64,000 nt of DNA. It comes from Candidatus Halocynthiibacter alkanivorans (GTDB lineage Bacteria; Pseudomonadota; Alphaproteobacteria; Rhodobacterales; Rhodobacteraceae). The notes below the pieces were generated by a model. It had not been told where the DNA came from and did no database searches. It saw only the letters and a program-made list of their open reading frames with translations. Of the stretch, positions 1-8,178 are shown in pieces. Within the stretch, counting starts at the first letter, position 1, and every line of letters begins with the position of its first letter. The stretch spans positions 1 through 64,000 of the forward strand of contig NZ_QOLB01000091.1 of the NCBI RefSeq assembly GCF_003333265.1, written 5' to 3'. Both the position numbers and the translations under genes were made by a program.

Positions 1-151
1 TACTTTATCCCTAGAAGAAGTCCGTAAAGAACTATCAAATTCATCAGAAAATCTCGCAATTCGCGGCTGAATTAGCGAACGGTGAACACTTTTGCCGGAC
101 AAAGGACTCGCCCGGAGGCGACTGTACCGGGTCCCTTTTGGCAGGAATTTT

Positions 152-3076
152 ATGTCCCGTTCAGCTGAAGCACAGAGCAGATCAATCCGGCGGCGAAACC
201 ACTGGTTTCTGCCAACAATAATCACTGCTCTGGTGCTGACTGCAGCTTGGATCTTTGCAGAATGGCAGTACCACCAAATCACCCACCAGTCGGCGCGCAG
301 CCAGGTCACCAACAAAACCGCCCTGCTCCGGGCCAATCTGGAAGGGCTGCTGACCGCCAATACCCATATTGTACATGGGCTTGTGGCAACGCTGTCCACC
401 GAACCTGACATGACACAGCTCCGGTTCAGCCAGCTGAGCGAAATTATCATGGGCGATGCACCACAGGTCATTGCCACTGCGGCCGCGCCTGATCTGGTCG
501 TGACCCTGATCCAGCCCTATGACCCGGATTCGCCCGTCCTCGGACTGGACTACAATAAGAATGAAGCACAACGTGATGCCGCTTACAGGGTACGGGACCT
601 GGGCCAGATGGTGCTGGCCGGCCCGGTCAATCTTGTCCAGGGCGGCACGGCACTAATTGCGCGTTTTCCGGTATTTGTCGGCGCTGCCGGCAACAGCGAA
701 GGCAAGTTCTGGGGCATCGTCTCGGCGGTTATTGATATCGAACGGCTGTATACCGCCAGCGGATTGCTTGACCCGGATCTGGGACTTGATCTGGCGCTGG
801 TCGGCGCGGATGCCACCGGCGAGACCGGCAAACAGTTCTTTGGCAGTCCCGAAGTGCTCTCCAGCGATCCCGTTCTGATGGACATCACCCTGCCCTCCGG
901 CTCCTGGCAAATCGCCGCACGCCCCACCGGCGGCTGGGAGGCCGTTCCCTCGCCAAACAGTGCAATTCTGCGCCTGATCATGTTTCTGGCGAGCGCTTTG
1001 ATCCTGTGGCCGACCTATGTTGCCGGCCGCCGCGCGCAGCAACGCGCCGCAGCAATTGCGAAACTTGAACGTCGGGAACTGCAACTGCTGGTTCAGTCCC
1101 GCCGGCTGGATATCGCGCTTGAAAGTTCCAAAATCGGGATCTGGGAATTCAATACCGTCACAGATGAGGTCTTCTGGGACCGCCAGATGAACCTTCTATA
1201 TGGTTTTGAGGCGGATAAATCAGACCATGATTCAAAGACATGGGAGACCCGGGTACATCCCGAAGATCTGGACCGTGTCGAAACTGAATGCGCCCGGATC
1301 GTTGAAAACCAGAGCACCTCCTTGTCAAATTTCCGCATTCAGCTGCCGGATGGCTCAACCAAGTCCCTGCGCAGCATCGCAAAGACCTACACCAATGATG
1401 ACGGGCAACTTATTCTGATCGGTGTAGATTGGGACGTGACCGAAGATGTAATCCTCCAGGAGCGGCTTCAGTCATCCAACACCGAACTTGTGTCCCGTCA
1501 GGCCGAACTGGAACAGGCGCATGCTCATCTGAAAGAACAACAACGCGACTCCTACCAACTGGCGCTGATTGCCAAACACGCCAGCGACAGTATCATGATC
1601 GCCGACGCCGGCGCGAAGCTTCTGTGGGTCAATGACGCCTTTACAAAGATGACCGGTTATTCTCGAAGTGAAGCAATTGGAAAGCGCCCGGGCGATCTGC
1701 TGAACGGACCTGGTACCGACCCAGAAGTGGTCGAAGGTATCAACGCTCATATCGGGCGCGGCGAGGCACTGCACACCGAAATTTTGAATTACACCAAGTC
1801 CGGGGACGAAATTTGCGTTGAAATTACCATGCTGCCCATCGCTGGCGAAAATGGCGAACCCGATCTGGTGATCAGCATTGAACGCGACATCACCGCCGCC
1901 AAGAACCACCAGCAGGAACTGGCCGCAGCGAAAACCGCTGCCGAGACCGCCGACCGGGTCAAGTCCGAATTCCTGGCGACCATGAGCCATGAAATCCGCA
2001 CCCCGATGAATGGCATCATCGGTATGGCAGACCTGCTGCACAATGCCGGCCTGCCGCCGGAACAGGCGCTCTACCTGGAAACCATTCGCACCTCATCGAC
2101 GGCTTTGCTCGACATCATCAACGATATTCTTGATCTCTCGCGGCTTGATGAAGGCAAGTTGAGCGTTTCTCCCGTGGCTTTTGACCTGCGCTCTTGTCTC
2201 CGGTCCTCGGTGGAACTGCTGCGGCCGCTGGCGATCGAAAAGAATTTATACCTGACGCTCGACACCACTTACGATACGCCAACGCATGGGCTGGCCGATG
2301 ACGGGCGTCTGCGCCAGATCCTGGTCAACCTGGTCGGCAATGCGCTGAAATTCACCGAGACCGGCGGCGTATCTGTCCGGGTAAGCGCCAGGCCCACCGC
2401 AACCGGGCACCAGTTAGACATCGAGGTCCGCGACAGTGGAATCGGCATCAGCCCGGAAAATATCGGCCATATCTTTGACCGGTTTTCCCAGGAAGACGCA
2501 GCAATTACCCGCCGGTTTGGCGGCACAGGCCTCGGGTTGACCATTTCCAATATGCTGGCCCGGCTGATGGGGGGGGAAATCTCGGTCACTTCAGTGCAGG
2601 GCGAAGGCACCTGTTTTCATCTGAGCCTGCCGCTGGCACCTGCCACCGCCAAAAGCACGCTGGCCAAACAAAACAGCACGGCACCCGATCCGGACGAACT
2701 GTCCGGCAAAGTGGTGCTTGTGGCCGAGGACAACAAAACCAACCGCCTGCTTATTTCCAAGTTCCTCGAACATCTGCCGGTGGAACTGTATTTCGCTGAA
2801 AACGGTCGTGAAGCCGTTGTGCAGGCCCGTGCCACGGCGCCGGATATCATCCTGATGGATATGTCGATGCCGGTGATGAACGGGCTTGAAGCGACCCGTG
2901 AAATCCGTGCGATGGCAGGTATTCACCCGGTCATTATCGCCCTGACCGCCAACGCGTATGAGAGCGACCGTGAGGCGTGTTTTGAGGCTGGTATGGACTA
3001 TTTCCTCTCCAAACCACTGCGCAAGAACCAACTGCTTGAAGCGCTGCATGATGCGAAGTCTGTGTCACTGGCCTGA
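152..3076 (+). CDS. Hybrid sensor histidine kinase (CHASE-PAS-PAS-HisKA-HATPase-REC)
   Basis: Inner-membrane hybrid kinase of 974 residues that should sense a periplasmic ligand and pass phosphate from His to its own receiver. From the ATG at 152, a membrane segment (about 17-36) is followed by a CHASE-like periplasmic domain (about 60-255), a second segment (272-292) and two PAS domains (320-440 and 470-585). HisKA has MSHEIRTP with His613. The ATPase domain has Asn730, DSGIGIS and GGTGLGL. The receiver has Glu859/Asp860, phospho-acceptor Asp903 and Lys954. A TTG at 92 would add 20 residues, but AGGAA just before 152 favours the ATG. No separate response regulator is adjacent, so the signal and output are unknown. 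Confidence 0.9.
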   Translation: MSRSAEAQSRSIRRRNHWFLPTIITALVLTAAWIFAEWQYHQITHQSARSQVTNKTALLRANLEGLLTANTHIVHGLVATLSTEPDMTQLRFSQLSEIIMGDAPQVIATAAAPDLVVTLIQPYDPDSPVLGLDYNKNEAQRDAAYRVRDLGQMVLAGPVNLVQGGTALIARFPVFVGAAGNSEGKFWGIVSAVIDIERLYTASGLLDPDLGLDLALVGADATGETGKQFFGSPEVLSSDPVLMDITLPSGSWQIAARPTGGWEAVPSPNSAILRLIMFLASALILWPTYVAGRRAQQRAAAIAKLERRELQLLVQSRRLDIALESSKIGIWEFNTVTDEVFWDRQMNLLYGFEADKSDHDSKTWETRVHPEDLDRVETECARIVENQSTSLSNFRIQLPDGSTKSLRSIAKTYTNDDGQLILIGVDWDVTEDVILQERLQSSNTELVSRQAELEQAHAHLKEQQRDSYQLALIAKHASDSIMIADAGAKLLWVNDAFTKMTGYSRSEAIGKRPGDLLNGPGTDPEVVEGINAHIGRGEALHTEILNYTKSGDEICVEITMLPIAGENGEPDLVISIERDITAAKNHQQELAAAKTAAETADRVKSEFLATMSHEIRTPMNGIIGMADLLHNAGLPPEQALYLETIRTSSTALLDIINDILDLSRLDEGKLSVSPVAFDLRSCLRSSVELLRPLAIEKNLYLTLDTTYDTPTHGLADDGRLRQILVNLVGNALKFTETGGVSVRVSARPTATGHQLDIEVRDSGIGISPENIGHIFDRFSQEDAAITRRFGGTGLGLTISNMLARLMGGEISVTSVQGEGTCFHLSLPLAPATAKSTLAKQNSTAPDPDELSGKVVLVAEDNKTNRLLISKFLEHLPVELYFAENGREAVVQARATAPDIILMDMSMPVMNGLEATREIRAMAGIHPVIIALTANAYESDREACFEAGMDYFLSKPLRKNQLLEALHDAKSVSLA

Positions 3077-3248
3077 CACCTGTGGCCGCCGGCGCCGGGC
3101 TGGGCTGGGATTGCAACTGGGGCGTCCGGGGCTGAGACATGTGCTGGCAACCCCGGCGGACAGCTGCCGGGCGCGGCGCTGGCCGCGGGACCACCGGGTG
3201 GTTTGGCCACTGCCGCTGTCGCGCTGACGAGGCCCATATTCCAACCCG

Positions 3249-3284
3249 CTTGCCAACTCTCTTGCCAATTCACTTGCGTACCCA
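3249..3284. repeat. Three imperfect 12-bp tandem repeats
   Basis: CTTGCCAACTCT, CTTGCCAATTCA and CTTGCGTACCCA lie end to end in the gap between the sensor kinase and the desaturase. No gene was recognised in 3077-3386; the only other feature there is the hairpin at 3331-3359. Confidence 0.5.
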
Positions 3285-3330
3285 GCTGACTGCTGCCGCA
3301 CTGACGCCGGCAAGTCTTGTACCCAACAAA

Positions 3331-3359
3331 ACAGGCGCGCCGTTGACCGGCGCGCCTGT
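3331..3359 (-). terminator. Rho-independent terminator of the desaturase gene
   Basis: A perfect 11-bp stem (ACAGGCGCGCC with its complement) encloses a 7-nt loop. On the minus strand it is followed by TTTTGTT, which fits termination of the minus-strand desaturase ending at 3387. The plus-strand side has a poorer U-tract, so it may only partly stop reading from the sensor kinase. Confidence 0.85.
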
Positions 3360-3386
3360 ATAAATCTTGTTACTGCTGAGGCCAGA

Positions 3387-4433
3387 TCAGACGGTTGCCG
3401 GCCGGCGGCGCACCTCGGAGAAAGACACCAGCTTGCGCAGGTTTTCGTCCCACAGGTTCAGCCGCACGCAGCCAAAGCTTTCCAGCAGCGTCATGCGCTG
3501 TGCTTCGGCGAGCTCTTTGTGGTCGCGCAGCACTTCGGTCAGACGATAAAACGGGATACGGCTGTAGAGGTGATGCACGTGATGCACCCCGATATTGCCG
3601 GTCATCCACTGCAGTGCTGCGGGCAGCACATAGTGGGAACTGCCGTGCAGCGCCGCATCATGCAGCTGCCAGTCTTCTTCTTTGTCCCAGTGGGTGTCTT
3701 CAAACTGATGCTGGACATAGAACATCCACATGCCGGCACTTGCCGCAACAAATATGCTGGGAAGGAAAATCAGCAGGATCGGGGCCGCACCGCCAAACCA
3801 GGCAATAATGCTGAGCGACAATGCGATCATCAGATTGGTGCCCATGGCGGAGTACCAATATTTGCTGCCGGATTTCATCAGGCCGACAGGCAGACGATTC
3901 TGGAACAGGTACAGGTAGACCGGGCCCAGGCCAAACAGCACAAACGGGTTGCGATAGAGGCGATACATAAACCGGCCCCAGGCGCTCAGCTGCTGATACT
4001 CCGCAACGGTCATGGTATGAATATCACCAATGCCGCGCTGGTCCAGATTGCCGGCGGCGCCATGGTGCAACGCATGAGACCGCTGCCAGACCGCGTAGGG
4101 CGTCAGCGTCAGAACCCCAAGCACACGCCCGACCCAGTCACTGACTTTGCGGTTTTTGAAATAGCCGCCATGGCCACAATCATGCTGGATGATGAACATC
4201 CGCACCAGAAAGCCACCATTCAAACAGGACAGGGCGAAGGCCAGCCAGTAGCTGAAGGACAGCGACCACCAAGCCAGAGCCCAGAGCGCAAGAAACGGGC
4301 CAAAACTGACGCCAATTTCAAAGATACTGCGCCAGGTGACCGGTTCGCGGTACTGGGCAAGGATCCGGACCCAGTGACGGGCAGATTCCGGGGAGGATGG
4401 CTCTGAAAAGCTTTGGTGGCGCATGCTCGTCAT
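3387..4433 (-). CDS. Membrane fatty acid desaturase
   Basis: Integral-membrane di-iron desaturase of 348 residues, expected to put a double bond into acyl chains of membrane lipids. The three histidine boxes are visible: HDCGH (84-88), HALHH (120-124) and HHVHH (284-288), with extra His at 242 and 248 in an HQFEDTHW motif typical of omega-6/DesA-type enzymes. Hydrophobic stretches at about 40-80, 165-180 and 200-240 fit two membrane hairpins. ATG codons at residues 1 and 4 are both possible starts. It is a single gene on the minus strand, ended by the hairpin at 3331-3359. Substrate and position specificity cannot be read from sequence. Confidence 0.9.
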   Translation of the reverse strand: MTSMRHQSFSEPSSPESARHWVRILAQYREPVTWRSIFEIGVSFGPFLALWALAWWSLSFSYWLAFALSCLNGGFLVRMFIIQHDCGHGGYFKNRKVSDWVGRVLGVLTLTPYAVWQRSHALHHGAAGNLDQRGIGDIHTMTVAEYQQLSAWGRFMYRLYRNPFVLFGLGPVYLYLFQNRLPVGLMKSGSKYWYSAMGTNLMIALSLSIIAWFGGAAPILLIFLPSIFVAASAGMWMFYVQHQFEDTHWDKEEDWQLHDAALHGSSHYVLPAALQWMTGNIGVHHVHHLYSRIPFYRLTEVLRDHKELAEAQRMTLLESFGCVRLNLWDENLRKLVSFSEVRRRPATV

Positions 4434-4973
4434 TATCGCAGTATTCTCTTTTTAGTTCGTTACGTGGCGGGCGCGGCATCCCGGACGCCCCCAAAAGGCT
4501 CCCCCGGAGAATCAGTCCTGAACCGATATCCGCCACACGTTGTCGCAGTGTCTTTAGAACAGAGTGTGCGCCAAGTCGATCCGCTTCGGATATGTTAGCG
4601 TCGGATGTATCACATTTGTCCCGTAAACGCGTGGTCGCCGCTGCGCTGAGAAACACCGCTACGGGCCGGCTCGCGCGCACTGACGCGGATTTTACCGCGC
4701 GGCGCGCCTGGCAGGGAACTCCGAAGGTCAGTGGAATAAAGCCATTATTCACATGCAGTTATCCCCTGACCAACGTTTGATTTCGAATTGCGCACCCGGT
4801 TCTGGTTGTCGCGACGACCCGCAGGTCAGGACATGGCGCATCAAATCAACCAGGCGTATTCCCGCCGCCGCCACGTCCCGGGTGCAAAACCAGCAAACCA
4901 GGAAGGACGCTGGCCTGGCCCGGAAGACTGTCACGCTGATTGCGGTGCCGGCCCACTCTGCGCTGAGGCGAAC
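4434..4973. other. 540-bp gap, no gene recognised
   Basis: This lies downstream of nnrS and upstream of the desaturase, both on the minus strand. Short open frames on both strands have no recognisable domain and no good ribosome-binding site. It presumably holds the desaturase promoter and the nnrS 3' end. Confidence 0.5.
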
Positions 4974-6188
4974 TCAGTGCGTCTTTCCGGCGCTGCGCCG
5001 CCCGGCTTTGGGCAACCACAACCACGGTGCCAGCCGCAGGGTGAACAGCAGATAGCCCAGCGCCCAGGCCGCGGCGGCCAGGGTCATTGCCTCCTGAGAT
5101 GAGACCGGTGCGAAGGCGCGCAGCACGGCCGACAACACGATCAGAGCAAAGGCCGCCACCAGCACCCGCCCCGCCACAAGCGCCCGCCCGGTATGGCCCA
5201 TTGCAGCACGCATCATCACCGCAGTTGTCATGCCACCGATCGCGCCGATGCCGAGCAGATGCACGCCCGTGGCCACGCCGGTCAGCTCAGGAAATAACAC
5301 CGCCAGGCCCAGCGCGGTGAGCCCGGCCGGAATGAAAAGAAATGACAGGTGCAACATCATGAGCAACGGGGACGCCGCGCAGCGCGCGCCTTGCCAGCGG
5401 CCCAGACGCAGCAGGTTCAGGGTCGCCGCCACCAGCAAGGCCACGCCGGACCAATACAGGCCGGGAACCAGCGCCCAGAGCAGCAGCGCGACGGCCGTGA
5501 GCAGCAGGCACAGCGCGTCAAACCGCCCCACCGGTGCCGGCATCGCCCCACCCGGCGCCTGTTTATTGAGCCAGTTGCGGGTGAAACTGGGCACAATGCG
5601 TCCGCCAATCAGCGTGATCAGAAACACCAGCACGCCAAGCCCCAGCCGCAAGCCGGCATCAGTCGGCGCGCCGGTGATTTGTTCCAGGTGAAACACCAGG
5701 TTGGCCAGCAGAAAAATACCGAGCGGCAGCAGGATTTTCAGATTGCGCCAATTGCGCCCGGCGATGATCTCGACCGCGACCATGCCCAGCAGTGCCAGCG
5801 GGAAAGCCAGATCAGCCCCCATAAGCGCCACCGCGCCGAGGCCGCCAGCGCCAGCCATCGCCAGCCGGCCCAGGAGCCACAGCGTCACCAGCAGTGCCAG
5901 AGGCGCTCCGGTGCGCGGCATGCGGCCGGTCCAGTTGGGGATCGCGGTGAACAGAAACCCGGCCAGAACCGCGCCACTGTAACCAAAGATCATTTCATGC
6001 ATATGCCAGTCGCGGGCGCTGAGTGTACCGCCTGGCTCCACACCGCTGTAGAACATATAGATCCAGGCGGGCACCGCCACCGCTCCAAACAGCCCCGCCA
6101 GAAAGAAAAACGGCCTGAACCCGTAGCTTAAGATCGCCGGGCCGCTGTAGGGCGCGGGACGCCCTGAGGCAGGAGAAGGATTTGTCAT
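4974..6188 (-). CDS. nnrS: NnrS family haem/copper membrane protein
   Basis: NnrS proteins are 12-helix haem- and copper-containing membrane proteins linked to nitric-oxide stress and denitrification. The 404 residues are almost continuous hydrophobic helices. Family hallmarks are the N-terminal YGFRPFF motif, the W-H-x-HEM-x-FGY segment near residues 62-70 and a conserved TAIPNWTGR loop near 81-89. Its histidines are candidate metal ligands. The ATG at 6188 has GAGGA seven bases upstream; a GTG directly before it (6191) is less likely. It follows a pseudoazurin gene on the same strand with a 128-bp gap holding 17-bp tandem repeats. The pairing with a blue-copper protein supports a nitrogen-oxide role. 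Confidence 0.92.
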   Translation of the reverse strand: MTNPSPASGRPAPYSGPAILSYGFRPFFFLAGLFGAVAVPAWIYMFYSGVEPGGTLSARDWHMHEMIFGYSGAVLAGFLFTAIPNWTGRMPRTGAPLALLVTLWLLGRLAMAGAGGLGAVALMGADLAFPLALLGMVAVEIIAGRNWRNLKILLPLGIFLLANLVFHLEQITGAPTDAGLRLGLGVLVFLITLIGGRIVPSFTRNWLNKQAPGGAMPAPVGRFDALCLLLTAVALLLWALVPGLYWSGVALLVAATLNLLRLGRWQGARCAASPLLMMLHLSFLFIPAGLTALGLAVLFPELTGVATGVHLLGIGAIGGMTTAVMMRAAMGHTGRALVAGRVLVAAFALIVLSAVLRAFAPVSSQEAMTLAAAAWALGYLLFTLRLAPWLWLPKAGRRSAGKTH

Positions 6189-6200
6189 CACTCATTCCTC

Positions 6201-6268
6201 GTAAAGATGCGGGCCATGTAAAGTTGTGGGCCCCGTAAAGAAGTGACACCCGCAAAGAGGGGGCGTCC
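6201..6268. repeat. 17-bp iteron-like direct repeats ahead of nnrS
   Basis: GTAAAG occurs at 6201, 6218 and 6235 and the variant GCAAAG at 6252, exactly 17 bp apart. The first two units also share GGGCC in their second half. The array sits just upstream of the nnrS ribosome-binding site, so it lies in its promoter or leader. Confidence 0.7.
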
Positions 6269-6316
6269 GCCGCCCTTCTTTTTCCGTCGCCCGGTGTCGT
6301 CGGCGCAGCTGCGTCT

Positions 6317-6751
6317 TTAAAGCACCTGTTCAAACATGCGTTCAAATCGTCTGGCAGATTTCTTCGGATGGCCTACCGCAGCGCTTTCTTGCAGATTGAC
6401 CGCTTCCCCGACCTGGATCAGCCCAACCATACCCATGACGTAATGGGGGGCGCATTTAATGCCATAGAGCCCCTCGGCTTTGAGCGTCAGGGAAAAATCC
6501 GCGTTCAGTTTTGTTCTGAACGGTTCAGCCCCTTCGGGAAGCATGCCGGCGATAGACACCACATTGTGGCCTTTGGTGGTGGAGACGAATTCGATCGTAT
6601 CGCCCGGCTGCGCCGCAATGAACGCCGGCTCAAACACCATCAATCCGTCTTTGCCGCGGTCCAGCATTTCGACAATGAATATTTCTGCCGAAGCGGCGCC
6701 CGCCAGCAGCATCACAGAGGTGGCCGCGGCTGCGATCATTTTAACAAACAT
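6317..6751 (-). CDS. Pseudoazurin (periplasmic blue copper protein)
   Basis: A small type-1 copper electron carrier, 144 residues before processing. A signal peptide ends at ASA (residue 22). The cupredoxin fold carries copper ligands His62 (TKGHN) and the Cys100-x2-His103-x4-Met108 loop (KCAPHYVMGM), the signature of pseudoazurin. Such proteins donate electrons to copper nitrite reductase or other periplasmic reductases. The mature protein has an unusual basic C-terminal tail after about residue 118. It precedes nnrS on the same strand, and an FNR/NnrR-type site lies upstream at 6823-6836. A second pseudoazurin sits beside nirK at 61.5 kb. Confidence 0.93.
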   Translation of the reverse strand: MFVKMIAAAATSVMLLAGAASAEIFIVEMLDRGKDGLMVFEPAFIAAQPGDTIEFVSTTKGHNVVSIAGMLPEGAEPFRTKLNADFSLTLKAEGLYGIKCAPHYVMGMVGLIQVGEAVNLQESAAVGHPKKSARRFERMFEQVL

Positions 6752-6787
6752 AAAGGTATCCCTGGTCCATTAGGTCATCAGTTGAGT

Positions 6788-6836
6788 CACCATGTGTTTA
6801 GGCCAGGGGGAGATGCACCAGTTTGCGCGAGATCAA
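6788..6836 (-). promoter_or_regulatory. FNR/NnrR-type activator site and promoter of the pseudoazurin gene
   Basis: On the minus strand TTGATCTCGCGCAA (6836-6823) matches the TTG-N8-CAA core of FNR/NnrR/Dnr boxes, with one perfect TTGAT half. A -10-like TAAACA (6800-6795) lies where a class II promoter with an activator at -41.5 would place it, giving an inferred start near 6788. This implies induction by low oxygen or NO. Confidence 0.6.
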
Positions 6837-7003
6837 ACTCCGCGCCTGTATTGGTTAAAATATTAGGGAAACCAGACAAAACGGCGGCGCTCAGCGCCCG
6901 GCAAACACACCTCCGGCCCGTGCCGCCGCTGCGACGGCCACCGGGCTGCTGTCTGCACCCGGGTTGCGCCAGCCGCACGCGTCACAATCGCGCCCTGCCC
7001 GGC

Positions 7004-7612
7004 TCAGCGGGTGAACAGGCCAAAGCGGGCAATTTCTGCCGGTGACATCATGTGAATATCCTCGGAAGTGGCGGCTGTCAGGGTGAACCAGTAAAACCGG
7101 CGATCGATGCCCATATCCTCAAAGAACGCCAGATAGGGCTGATGCGCCGGATCGCCCCGCGCGAGATCCCGCCCTTCAACATTGAACCCACTCCAGGAGT
7201 GCACGCCGACCAGAATACCGGGCGCGGGGTAACGTTCGACGCCAGCGAGGAAAAACTCAACGCCGCCAGAAGCAATAACCGCTCCGGGCAGCAACCTTGT
7301 GTTCAGTCCTGCGGCGCGCACCATGCGGGCTGCGACAAGATTGGCAGCGTCGTCGACGGAGCCGGGCACATAGCCCATGACGATCTCCTGCAGGTCCGGA
7401 TTGCCCTGCAACAGGTCACGCAATTGCCCGGGCGTTTTCGAATTGATTATGCCGTCCATCTGCAACTGGTTGCCCGAGACCTGAAACCGCGTGGTCTCGC
7501 GCGCGTTCATCATAATGTTTTCGGCCAGACTGCAGCCGGCCAGCACGACGAGGCCAAACAGGATAAAAATCAGTCGCAGACGGAACCTGTTCAAAATCGC
7601 TGCGTGGCTCAT
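7004..7612 (-). CDS. Lipoprotein with ClpP/crotonase-like fold (COG3904-like)
   Basis: A 202-residue predicted lipoprotein: a hydrophobic N-terminus ends in the lipobox LAGC with Cys27. The body (GYVPGSVDDAANL at about 80-92, then ASGGVEFFLAG and GVHSW) resembles the periplasmic COG3904 family, which has a ClpP/crotonase-like fold; in ClpP-like enzymes the small-residue turn followed by His positions would be near the active site. No substrate is known. It is the first minus-strand gene upstream of pseudoazurin and nnrS, but the promoter at 6788-6836 separates them, so co-transcription is uncertain. Confidence 0.7.
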   Translation of the reverse strand: MSHAAILNRFRLRLIFILFGLVVLAGCSLAENIMMNARETTRFQVSGNQLQMDGIINSKTPGQLRDLLQGNPDLQEIVMGYVPGSVDDAANLVAARMVRAAGLNTRLLPGAVIASGGVEFFLAGVERYPAPGILVGVHSWSGFNVEGRDLARGDPAHQPYLAFFEDMGIDRRFYWFTLTAATSEDIHMMSPAEIARFGLFTR

Positions 7613-8178
7613 ACATACCCCCGGTCAGACGCTGCAAGATTGCCACAGATCCGCCAATACCGCACCGCAAAATATTCGCCCTACAGCTGCCGCCTGCTTC
7701 GCCGCCGCCAGAATGCGATGCTGCCTGCTCTGGCCAGGGCCCGCCTGGGGCGCGGTTTTTGCCCGTTCAGATGCGCCCGCCGGTTTACAGCGCTAAGGAA
7801 AAGTCTGCGCATACATTGTTTTATAGAATGCTGTTCGCAACGCCGGGCGCGCGCCCGCACAACGCTGGTTGCGGGCGTCTGTGACACCTGCCCAGACTGG
7901 CTTTGGAGCGAGACGGTCCGGCAACGGCGACACTAAAAATGCAGCCACGCCAAAAACCCTGCCAAAGCCTCGCGAATGCGCTGTCGTGGCCCTGTCGTGG
8001 TCTGAGACAGCCCGGTTGCAATGCGTCAGCCTGCCGGATGCGGAGCAACAGGCCCGGACCCGCGCACTCTTAGAAAAGTATGCGGCATGAACGGGCGCAG
8101 CCGCTGGCGCGCCAGGAAACAGGCCGCAAACAGACCGGCCACCACAGGCGTGCCGGTCTGCGTATTGTCAGAACGGTC
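7613..8178. other. 566-bp gap, no gene recognised
   Basis: Open frames here are short, GC-driven and without domains or convincing ribosome-binding sites. It should hold the promoter of the lipoprotein gene and the 3' end of the PAS-protein gene. Confidence 0.5.

Noticed and set aside
5349-6131. 260-codon plus-strand frame opposite nnrS
   Set aside because: The sequence is Gln/Arg/His-rich, typical of antisense reading of hydrophobic helices.
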